Source: an uncultured Thermoguttaceae bacterium (GTDB taxonomy: Bacteria; Planctomycetota; Planctomycetia; Pirellulales; Thermoguttaceae). Taken from it: DNA of 64,000 nucleotides. Made by a program: the position numbers and the translations under genes. The notes beneath the pieces are model-generated. The model worked only from the letters and a program-made list of their open reading frames with translations, was not told the origin of the DNA and ran no database searches. Numbering within the stretch: the first letter of the stretch is position 1; every line of letters starts with the position of its first letter. The stretch covers positions 1 to 64,000 of the forward strand of contig CALIRO010000001.1 of assembly GCA_938042245.1 (NCBI GenBank), written 5' to 3'. Positions 28,785 to 36,240 of this stretch are shown here, in pieces.

Positions 28785-29633
28785 GTGGCGGATGTATCGT
28801 TACAGCCGATTCTGGCTCTCTTGGGCTGTCCGGTGGCGGGCAACCCCACCCAATTCATGATGGAACGGGCCTTTGCCCATCACGGACTGGACTGGCGGTA
28901 TATTTCTGTAGAGGTCCGGCCGGAGGATCTAGCGGATGCCGTTCGGGGAATGCGGGCCATGGGCTTTGTCGGCGGCAATTGCGCCAACCCGCATAAAGAG
29001 GCCATCGGCCAATATCTGGCCCGACTTGGCAGCACCGCCGAAATGACCGGCGTAGTCAACCTGCTGCTTCGCCAAGAGGACCAACTGGTGGGCGAAAACA
29101 CCGAGGGACGGGCTGTTCTGGAAGCGATTCGCCAGCGTCTGGACCCAACAGGACGGCGGTGCGTGGTGTTGGGCGACGGCCGATTGGCCCGAGCGGTGGC
29201 CGTGGAATTGGCCCTGGCAGGCGCTGAACAAATCCTTATATTAAGCCGGAACCCCGCCTCCGGACGCCCCTTGGCCAACCTCCTTTTGGATCGTCTGGAG
29301 GTGGCCGCCCAACACATCCTCTGGGAAGAACCCTACGCCTTACCCCCCCAGACCGACCTGCTGATTCATGCCACCTCCATCGGTCAACAGAACCCAGAGG
29401 CCCGAGTGCCGCTGGATTTTTCCAGCCTGACGGACGCCACGCTGGTGGTCGATTGCCAGTTTCTGCCCCCCCAAACCCATTTGGTGCAATCGGCAGCCCA
29501 ACGCGGCTGCCAAACCATCGATGGCCTGGAAGTGCTGCTAACCCGAGCGGCTATCGACTTCCGTCTCTGGACTGGCATCGATCCTAACCAGGAGGTGCTC
29601 CGAGAAGCAGTCGAGGAATTCCTCGAACTGTAA
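28785..29633 (+). CDS. AroE-family (shikimate dehydrogenase-like) protein with altered active site
   Basis: A 282-residue protein with the full AroE fold. The N-terminal substrate domain starts LALLGCPVAGNPTQFMMERAF, the Rossmann part carries VVLGDGRLARAVAVELALAG, and the C-terminus reads DGLEVLLTRAAIDFRLWTG. Canonical AroE residues are partly replaced. The SxSxxxHN substrate motif is NPTQFMME, the GxNVTxPHK motif is GGNCANPHK (catalytic lysine K71 kept), NTD is NTE (E107 replaces the catalytic aspartate) and the C-terminal glutamine is an arginine. It may be an AroE-like enzyme for another substrate, or a divergent one. The GTG at 28785 with AAGGAG 10 bases upstream gives the family length. 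The gene is monocistronic. Confidence 0.85.
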   Translation: MADVSLQPILALLGCPVAGNPTQFMMERAFAHHGLDWRYISVEVRPEDLADAVRGMRAMGFVGGNCANPHKEAIGQYLARLGSTAEMTGVVNLLLRQEDQLVGENTEGRAVLEAIRQRLDPTGRRCVVLGDGRLARAVAVELALAGAEQILILSRNPASGRPLANLLLDRLEVAAQHILWEEPYALPPQTDLLIHATSIGQQNPEARVPLDFSSLTDATLVVDCQFLPPQTHLVQSAAQRGCQTIDGLEVLLTRAAIDFRLWTGIDPNQEVLREAVEEFLEL

Positions 29634-29820
29634 CAACGCGAAGGGGTGTTTCCTGATGCTGTTTTAAAGTACACCATCCCCTCACATGCCGTCAACTCCG
29701 GAAATCTGAGGCCCCCTCTTCTGCCCTCGGCGGAGCAAAAGCAAGGGCCGCCAATAAGGGCAGAGAATATGTCTGAAGCGGCAGAGGGCGGTTGGACAGT
29801 GCAAAAAAAGCATGCATTCT

Positions 29821-29938
29821 CCGATAACCGATCCCCCAGAAATCCTCTACGATAAGCGATCAACGACCTGCTACCAGCGATAATCGCTCTCCCGGAAGCA
29901 CAAGAGGCTTTGGTCTAACCGATTTGCGATAACCGATC
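29821..29938. repeat. Four copies of a CGATAAnCGATC-type motif
   Basis: Copies at 29822-29833, 29850-29861, 29878-29888 and 29927-29938, spaced about 28, 28 and 49 bases. They lie between two convergent genes. No open frame or terminator explains them. Confidence 0.6.
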
Positions 29939-29960
29939 AGCAACGAGAAACCACCTTCGC

Positions 29961-31160
29961 CTATGGAGCGCTACCCGGCGGCAATGGCGCGGCGGGCAAC
30001 CACTGCAAACCGCCGTCATTCCCTGAGCCAGACCCCGCCTCACCGTATGCTACTTCCATGGGCGGGTGGCTATTCACCAAGTTGCTACTGCTCGAATCGA
30101 GCCCCGAGGCATCCGGCCCAGCTTCCAGTTTTCGATCAGTAATCGAAAGGATCTGAGCGGTAGGGCGATCTTCGGGCGGAATGGCCGCCCAGACCTCCGG
30201 CGGAACCCCCATAGGCCTACTACCGGCGCCAGGCGGTACGCTTTTGGCAGTAGCATATCCACTTGGCCATTGCCCCTTCCCAGAGCCTTGGCCACCCCCC
30301 GTGGCCAGTACTCCTGCGGGAGGAACACCAACTTGGTTTTGAAAGCCAAAGGATTTCCCTGGAGAGTGGAGAGTTGGATTTGCGGAGCCCAACCCTCCGC
30401 TTTTAAAAGCCTTAGACCCACCCGCCTGAGTTCCTGGAGGTACCAGAGTACCCGGTGAGGCCGGGGGGCTGAACCGGGCAGGCCCGGCACTGGGCCCTCC
30501 AGAAGAGGATCCCCAGGCCATTCGAGAAGCCACTGTCCCGGAAGGATACAGGTTCTTCTGGAGAGTCTGAGTTTGCGGCGGCTGGAAAAACCAATAGCTG
30601 AGAAAACTCAGCGGACCCGACCAAAAACCCGCATGGGCAGGATACGTTCCAGGAGGTTGGTATGGCCCTGCAGCAGCAGGCCAACCAGCTTGCCCAGGAC
30701 TCGGCCAACCTGGATTCCCCATCGGCTTCCTTGAAGGCAAAGCCCCGGAAAAAGCCCCCAGAGAAGGATTCGGTGGATGGGCAGGCCCATGCCGAGGGAA
30801 GTTCGCCACCGGGGCTCCCGGACCCACCGGTGAGTTCCCACCAGAAGCAGTTGTTGGCCGCTCCGCCCTTCGCAGAGATGCATCTTGGGGAGAGGAAGCC
30901 AGTTTTCCCCTCTCTTGAGATGAAATTGAATCGGTCCCCTGCCCAAGCAGGGAGGAAGGGCGACCAGCTTGGTCTCCCACTGGCCCCATGGCTCGAATGG
31001 AACCGGCCCGAGGTCCCCAACAACCCATCGGGTCCCCCCAGCCCGGATAGCCTGGATAGCATTCATCATAGCAGGCCCCACACATGGCACAGCCAGTTAG
31101 TACTCCTGCCCAAAGCAAGATGCCTACCACCAGCATTCCATACCGACTGCTACTCTCCAT
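29961..31160 (-). CDS. Low-complexity Pro/Gly/Ser-rich lipoprotein
   Basis: A 399-residue lipoprotein: MESSSRYGMLVVGILLWAGVLTGC ends in the lipobox LTGC. Immediately after comes a cysteine- and tyrosine-rich start, CGACYDECYPGYPGWGDPMGC, a pattern I associate with planctomycete envelope lipoproteins. The rest is low-complexity Gly/Pro/Ser/Ala with few charged residues and no domain I recognise. It is probably a surface or periplasmic spacer protein. AGGAAAGG lies upstream of the ATG. No operon partner is visible. Confidence 0.75.
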   Translation of the reverse strand: MESSSRYGMLVVGILLWAGVLTGCAMCGACYDECYPGYPGWGDPMGCWGPRAGSIRAMGPVGDQAGRPSSLLGQGTDSISSQERGKLASSPQDASLRRAERPTTASGGNSPVGPGAPVANFPRHGPAHPPNPSLGAFSGALPSRKPMGNPGWPSPGQAGWPAAAGPYQPPGTYPAHAGFWSGPLSFLSYWFFQPPQTQTLQKNLYPSGTVASRMAWGSSSGGPSAGPARFSPPASPGTLVPPGTQAGGSKAFKSGGLGSANPTLHSPGKSFGFQNQVGVPPAGVLATGGGQGSGKGQWPSGYATAKSVPPGAGSRPMGVPPEVWAAIPPEDRPTAQILSITDRKLEAGPDASGLDSSSSNLVNSHPPMEVAYGEAGSGSGNDGGLQWLPAAPLPPGSAP

Positions 31161-32043
31161 ATATCCGCCTTTCCTAAAGGTTTTTGCTCCTTTGGCCTAT
31201 CTCAGGGCCTCGGGTTTAGCTCTCTTAAAAGCGGAGCTTGCATGAAGCCATGCTGAGCTTCCGAACCTCGTCAGCCAGGGGGAAATTTTCAGCTTATGGA
31301 GGATTTTATTACCCCCACAAAGGGGGGTCCCAAAATTTAAGGTTTTTAAAGTAGGTCGGGTTGGAGTTGGTTTAGGGAAAGTCCGTCTGGGGGTAATATT
31401 TATTTCGGCCAAAAACTTTGCGCAATTCATACATTTTCGCAGTCGTCATACGAAAAAGATGGGGGGGTGGAAATCCCCTCTTCTGGTGTTATCTAAATAA
31501 GGCCCTAAGTTCGCAGTGTCGTTTTTGCAACACAATAAGACGATCAATGCATTATTACAACAATGTTGATTCATGTTGTATCGTTTTTGCACGCCTCCAA
31601 AGAAAAGATGAAACTCTCCTCTTTCTTACCACCAATTGAAACGGGGGAAAACTTCCGGACACACGGATTCCCTCTTTAAGAACGTTCTTAAGGGGGGCTA
31701 CACCCCCCCCAAATCCCCCGCCTAAAAATCGCTCCTCCTGTTGCCTAAAGAAAGAAAGATTTAGTAAAATAAAAAAGTTATTCACCATTAAGCAGAGGAG
31801 GCGGTTTTGCCATCCTCCCAGAGGGTTTTTCCCAAAGGAGGGGCACAGGGTTTTTCAACAATCCGAGCCCCGTTCCATAGTGCAAATGGGAAAAACCCCT
31901 GCAAGCTCTGGGGAACACCCAGTTGGGAAAAGCCGAGAGGCAAAATGCTCCAGCCTAATGGATTCAGCTCGGCTCCTATTAACCAAAGCAGTGTGCTGCA
32001 GGAACCGAGCAAAGATGTCCATCCCGGCAAGCAGCTTATATTT
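31161..32043. other. AT-rich intergenic island
   Basis: No convincing gene. From about 31280 to 31790 the DNA is much AT-richer than its surroundings. TCGTTTTTGCA occurs at about 31517 and 31577, flanking an imperfect palindrome ACAACAATGTTGATTCATGT at about 31558. It could be the remnant of a transferred element, but no transposase is detectable. Confidence 0.35.
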
Positions 32044-32119
32044 CGGGGCGTAGCGCAGCCTGGTTTAGCGCGTTAGACTGGGGGTCTAAAGGTCGCTGGT
32101 TCAAATCCAGTCGCCCCGA
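32044..32119 (+). tRNA. tRNA-Pro (anticodon GGG)
   Basis: A full cloverleaf can be folded. The acceptor stem is CGGGGCG / CGCCCCG, the D arm has AGCGCAGCCTGG, the anticodon stem TTAGA/TCTAA encloses CTGGGGG with anticodon GGG, and the T arm is CTGGTTCAAATCCAG. The discriminator is A and CCA is not encoded. Confidence 0.95.
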
Positions 32120-32130
32120 CTAACCAAAAG

Positions 32131-32174
32131 CGGGTAACGGGAAGCAGGGGTTTTCCCGTTACCCGTTTGTTTTT
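32131..32174 (+). terminator. Rho-independent terminator of tRNA-Pro
   Basis: CGGGTAACGGG pairs perfectly with CCCGTTACCCG across a 13-base loop and is followed by TTTGTTTTT. It begins 11 bases after the tRNA. Confidence 0.9.
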
Positions 32175-32278
32175 GGCTCCCTAAGCCATGGGGGCCTCTT
32201 CCCCGGTGGCAGTGGAAGGAGTGAGGAAAGGGGATTTGGTGAGCAGCTGTTTCGAAAAAGATCAGAGGCTAGGTCCCC

Positions 32279-32497
32279 CCTCAATTTCCCAGTCAGGATA
32301 AGAGCCTGGCAGTTCCTGATGGTCTGGCTTACCCGACACGCCATGGAACCGCCTCAATTTCACAGTCAGGACAAGAGGCTGGCTGAGGTTAGGGGCTTCA
32401 GACAGCTCCTTGTCTTCGGAAACCTGAACTAGGGGGACGAGCGCTTGGCGCAGTGCTGAGGTTAGAGGCTTCAGACAGCTCCTCGTCCTCGGAAACC
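32279..32497. repeat. Decayed 73-bp tandem repeat, three units
   Basis: Units lie at 32279-32351, 32352-32424 and 32425-32497. Units 1 and 2 share their first 32 bases (CCTCAATTTC-CAGTCAGGA core) with about three differences. Units 2 and 3 share their last 41 bases (GGCTTCAGACAGCTCC core) with about four differences. Within units 2-3, GACAAGAGGCTG and CAGCTCCTTGTC can form a near-perfect hairpin. The remainder of 32175-32897 holds nothing recognisable. Confidence 0.7.
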
Positions 32498-32897
32498 CCC
32501 GGCACAAACTAGAGGAACCTTTGAAGAATTCAAAGGATATGTTTTTACACTATTTCGGAACCTCCGTCAACAGGCCTAACATATAGTAGCACTGCCAACA
32601 TTAGACTCAATATATACTGCTCAATATATAACTGCTCAGCAATGGGAACCGATAGGCAAGGAACGATTCAAACGTTCATAAAGTTCACTTAATGTTCAGG
32701 ATTTTGCGGGCTTCCTAGATTCCCGATCTCGGGCCAGCACGCAAGGGCTATATCAGGCCAAAATCCCTGAGAGAGCCCAAATGGGGTTTCTGGGCTCTCT
32801 TGCAGGGAATTAGCCCACATTCTCAATTACAGCATAAGGATTGCTGATGGCCAATTCACGCCTCAGCTATCAAAAAGAGGATCGATCGTTGTCTGAG

Positions 32898-33629
32898 TTA
32901 CCGGCTTTTAGACAAAAGAGGCGTTAGGTGGGAATGGAGCGGGTGTTGGCAATCTGGCTCTGGGGATGCCATGGGTTGGGAAGCAGAGAAGTTTCTCCTG
33001 GGGGGAGATTGGAAGAGGATTGCCAGTAGAAGGGCCGCTTGGCCAAGGACCACCGAGGGCCAGCCCCACCATTGTAATTCAGGTCGGCTCCCCAGGTAGG
33101 CCAACACCAAAAGGACCAGACCACAAGTAAGAAAAATAATCCCCCCATAAAGGAATATCTGACCAGTTCGTTTGGGGCTAGAACTTCTACCCAGAGATGG
33201 GAAATGTTCTGAGGAGCTAGCCCAATGGATTTCCGGAAGTAGCTGATGAGGGCTGTCCACCCGAGTGAACCGGAGAGCTTGGGACTGTGGATTCGGCGGA
33301 AGAACTAGTTGGCGGACTCGGCGCCCAATATGCCGAAGGTGTTGTTCGATCTCCCAATCGTCGTAGCCTAAAAAGGAGGATATGGGTAGCAGAATGCCCT
33401 CGTAAGAGGGGGATGGAGAAGGCTCTGATCCCCTGGCTGCAGGAGCCGAGCTTTTCCAGGCGGGAGCTTCCGGAAGATGATGCCGACTGTTGGAAGGATT
33501 TGTCCTTCTGAGCCCCATAGAGTCTTCTTTAGGACGAGGTATTTTTCCCCCACACCGGATGCAGATTAGCCCCCTATTTTGTGGGGATGCCAAGCTAGGT
33601 ACATCTTGTTCGCATCGAGCACACCACAT
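32898..33629 (-). CDS. Zinc-ribbon membrane protein of unknown function
   Basis: A 243-residue protein opening with a zinc ribbon, MWCARCEQDVP ... GLICIRCGGKI, two CxxC pairs about 20 residues apart. A polar Ser/Pro linker follows, then a helical stretch (DDWEIEQHLRHIGRRVRQLV). Two transmembrane helices follow (about 165-185 GIIFLTCGLVLLVLAYLG and 195-212 WPSVVLGQAALLLAILF), with a short tail. I recognise the opening as a planctomycete hypothetical but know no function. The start at 33629 has a poor ribosome binding site; an in-frame TTG at 33650 is the alternative. Confidence 0.65.
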   Translation of the reverse strand: MWCARCEQDVPSLASPQNRGLICIRCGGKIPRPKEDSMGLRRTNPSNSRHHLPEAPAWKSSAPAARGSEPSPSPSYEGILLPISSFLGYDDWEIEQHLRHIGRRVRQLVLPPNPQSQALRFTRVDSPHQLLPEIHWASSSEHFPSLGRSSSPKRTGQIFLYGGIIFLTCGLVLLVLAYLGSRPELQWWGWPSVVLGQAALLLAILFQSPPRRNFSASQPMASPEPDCQHPLHSHLTPLLSKSR

Positions 33630-34112
33630 GGCATATCCAAGATCGGTCAACTGGTAGGCAAAACTGTGAAAAAATTGCGGATTTGGTAAACTTTATCGCC
33701 CCGCCCCCCTTTTAGAAGTACCCAGGTGAGGGGCTGCTTCCGGAGGCTCCCAGGTACTTTCCCCTGCACCAGTTGGGCTGGAGTTTTGCCAATTTTCAGA
33801 TTACCAGCAAGGCAATGCCCTAACTAGTTGGAAATATTGGCGTTATGAAATATGCACAATTTCAGCTCTGGACCTAGCTCGGCAGAAGGAAAAGGAGTTA
33901 TAAAAAATGGCAAAAGATAAGCAGAAGCGGAGCAGGGAACTGGAGAGCTGTAGGTCTGTTGGGATTGCTTAGTGTGATCGAGCTACTATACTAGGTGTAG
34001 GGTCCGGTGGGTTTGCCTTTGGCAGAAGCAAGCTGGGTGGGGGGGCAGCGGCGGGGGACGGCAGTTGAAATGGACAAATGTACAAAAACCATTTACCAAA
34101 GAGGCTGCTCCT
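33630..34112. other. Divergent intergenic region, no gene seen
   Basis: Lies between the leftward zinc-ribbon gene and the rightward M55 peptidase gene. Partly AT-rich (about 33830-33910). No clear hexamer pair or RNA structure. Confidence 0.35.
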
Positions 34113-35006
34113 ATGCAGCAAGTTGGACGAATGGTCGCTGGGATGTGGCGGGGCGTAGTGCTTGTAGGGGCCATGGCCTGGCTGGGAGGGCTTTTCGGTG
34201 CCGAACCGGAGGGCCGGGGCCAGAACGGGTCGGCCCGCAAAGAACTGAAAATCTATATCGTTACCGATTTGGAGGGGGCAAGTGGCGTGTACAAATTTTC
34301 CCAAACGCGAGAACCCGGCCCGCTGAACGAACAGGCCAAAGAGTATCTGATGGGCGATATCGCTGCGGTCGTCCGAGGTCTGCGAGAGGGCGGGGCTACG
34401 GAAATCCTGGTTCTGGACGGGCACGGCTCGCAGGCCTTCCTGCCCCACCTGATGGAACCTGGTGCAAAATATATCACTGGACTACCCCGGCCGGGACACC
34501 CCTTGTGGGGGCTGGACGAATCGTTTGCCGGCTTGGTCATTGTCGGTCAACATGCGATGATGGGCGTACCGGACGGCGTGCTCTGTCATACCCAATCCTC
34601 TCGGACGGAAAATCGCTACTGGTATAACGGGGTGGAATCGGGGGAAATAGCGCAGGTGGCGGCCATTGCCGGCTATTATGGGGTGCCGCCGATTATGGTC
34701 AGTGGCGATGAAGCGGCCTGCCGGGAAGCCCGCCAGTTTTTCGGTCCGCATTGTGTTACCGTGGCGGTCAAACAAGGCATTAGCCGAGAAGCTGCCGTGC
34801 TGTATCCGTTTGCACAAACCCGCAAAGCCCTCCAAGAGGGGGCCAAACAGGCGATGAACCTAATCGGCGTGGCCAAACCCTATCGGCTCCAAACCCCCAT
34901 TCAAGCCAAAAAAGAATACCTCATCTTCGAAGGCCCCGAGAAAAAACCCCGCCGAGTAGTTAAAGAAGGCGTGATTGAAGATGTGCTCAAACTGCTGGAA
35001 TTTTAA
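34113..35006 (+). CDS. Exported DppA-like D-aminopeptidase (peptidase family M55)
   Basis: A 297-residue M55 family protein. DppA is a zinc D-aminopeptidase that acts on D-amino-acid peptides and forms decamers. Family features are IYIVTDLEGASGV (first metal ligands), EILVLDGHGSQAFLPHLM, FAGLVIVGQHAMMGVPDGVLCHTQ, NGVESGEIAQVAAIAGYYGVP, MVSGDEAACREA and VKQGISREAA. Unlike the cytoplasmic Bacillus enzyme, the protein begins with a hydrophobic leader (MWRGVVLVGAMAWLGGLFGAEP), so it is probably exported. There it could act on peptidoglycan-derived D-peptides (inference). The ATG at 34113 is preceded by GAGG; an upstream TTG at 34065 is less likely. Confidence 0.88.
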   Translation: MQQVGRMVAGMWRGVVLVGAMAWLGGLFGAEPEGRGQNGSARKELKIYIVTDLEGASGVYKFSQTREPGPLNEQAKEYLMGDIAAVVRGLREGGATEILVLDGHGSQAFLPHLMEPGAKYITGLPRPGHPLWGLDESFAGLVIVGQHAMMGVPDGVLCHTQSSRTENRYWYNGVESGEIAQVAAIAGYYGVPPIMVSGDEAACREARQFFGPHCVTVAVKQGISREAAVLYPFAQTRKALQEGAKQAMNLIGVAKPYRLQTPIQAKKEYLIFEGPEKKPRRVVKEGVIEDVLKLLEF

Positions 35007-35099
35007 GCGGCACTCTCTAGCAATTGCCAGTCTCTACGAGAAATCGAGGGGGCAACTGCTTGGGGTTCTCAATCGGCTGAACTACTGCGCCCATTTCTT

Positions 35100-35501
35100 T
35101 TAGGAGAGGAGCCCCTCTTGGGACCAGTTATAGGTTTGCTTTAGGGCTTGGCAGACGGTGCCGGTTAGCAGGCGGGTGCTTACGGGCTTGGGCAAAACAG
35201 AAAAGGCTTGGGCTTGGCGGGCTTGTTCCAAGAGCCATTCATCCCATCCGGCCGACAGCAAAATGATCGGCAACAGGGAATTGAACTCTCGGACTAGCCG
35301 AAGCACCTCCAGGCCGGTTAGCTTCGGCATATGCACATCCAGCAGGACTAGATGGACCTCTTCCTGCCGGACGATCTGGACGGCTTCTTCGCCGTCGGCA
35401 GCCAACAGGGTCTGGAAGCCCCGGGGTTCAAAGACCCCCCGGAGGGTTTCCCGGAAGGCCGCATCATCGTCGCTAATCAGCAGTCGAGGAGTTCGGAGCA
35501 T
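35100..35501 (-). CDS. Single-domain response regulator
   Basis: A 133-residue receiver domain with no output domain. The acidic pocket is LLISDDDAAF, the phosphoacceptor aspartate is in LVLLDVHMPKLTG, the switch serine in IILLSAGWD and the conserved lysine in SVLPKPVSTR. Such stand-alone receivers act in phosphorelays or by binding partners. No histidine kinase is adjacent. GGGAGGT lies 7 bases before the ATG. It converges with the DppA-like gene. Confidence 0.9.
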   Translation of the reverse strand: MLRTPRLLISDDDAAFRETLRGVFEPRGFQTLLAADGEEAVQIVRQEEVHLVLLDVHMPKLTGLEVLRLVREFNSLLPIILLSAGWDEWLLEQARQAQAFSVLPKPVSTRLLTGTVCQALKQTYNWSQEGLLS

Positions 35502-36228
35502 GAGCTTACCTCCCGGTTGGAGGGTCTGGGCAGTACCTTAGTATCCCACTGAAGAGGGACTAAGCTTGGGAAAAACCTCCAAGTCTTCAGCCCGAGGCTC
35601 CTTCAGAGAGGAAGTTCCTCTTATTGTGTTATACCTAGCAAATAGAATGCCATGCAATCGGAAAAACTCCTCCGAAAGCCAATTTTTTATAACTCGTTGT
35701 TTTATAAGATGTTATATAAAAAGAAATCTTTGCTTTTTCGCCGACCCCCCCCTCGAAGAGGGGAGAAAATTCCTTCTTTTGCTCTGCTTTCTGCCATCTT
35801 GACAGGGAACCGTTTTGCCCCCTAGAGAGGGCCATATGCTACCCAATCTTTAACCCGCCCTCTAACGGATCATTTGAGCCCTTAGTTTGACTTTTGCCAT
35901 TGTAACAATTCAGCCGAAGGGCGCCTCTTTCTTGTCATCCCCGCGAAAGGGGGAATCCAGCCAATACGCCTTTCCCCCTGCGGGAGAGGCCGGCGGAACC
36001 GAAGGCGAAGCCGGGTGAGGGATACCTTAATCCCCCGGGCGAGGAGGCCCGTGCTTCCTGGGGTGCCGCGCAATCGGCAGTCCAGGGATGTGTTTGATTG
36101 GCTTGGGCGAAGAAGGCAAAGCACCCGAAGCACCGTAGAACCTCCCCCCACCCGGCCTGCTTTGTAGGCCACCGTCTCCCACGGAGGGGAGAAGGCCCCT
36201 GAGCCTAACCCTCTCCCACAGGTGGAGC
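35502..36228. other. Intergenic stretch, mostly repeats
   Basis: The left half (35502-35880) is AT-rich and contains TTATAACTCGTTGTTTTATAAG-like partial palindromes around 35687-35710. The right half is the dispersed repeat cluster annotated separately. No gene is convincing. Confidence 0.4.
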
Positions 36229-36240
36229 TTAGAGAGGGAT
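35930..36240. repeat. GC-rich dispersed repeat cluster at the end of feoB
   Basis: Starts with TGTCATCCCCGCGAAAGGGGGAA-type arms. GCGGGAGAGGCCGGCGGA and GCCGGGTGAGGG follow (near-identical to 27458-27500), and the cluster ends with CCTAACCCTCTCCCACAG (as at 27365). The last arm runs into feoB, so its final codons (Thr-Ile-Pro-Leu-stop) come from repeat sequence. Confidence 0.7.

Noticed and set aside
30412-31062. Alternate-frame ORFs across the low-complexity lipoprotein
   Set aside because: Composition effect; only the frame with the lipobox and upstream ribosome binding site is convincing.
32279-32497. Possible CRISPR array in the repeat beside tRNA-Pro
   Set aside because: Units are 73 bp with decayed identity, no repeat-spacer alternation and no cas genes.
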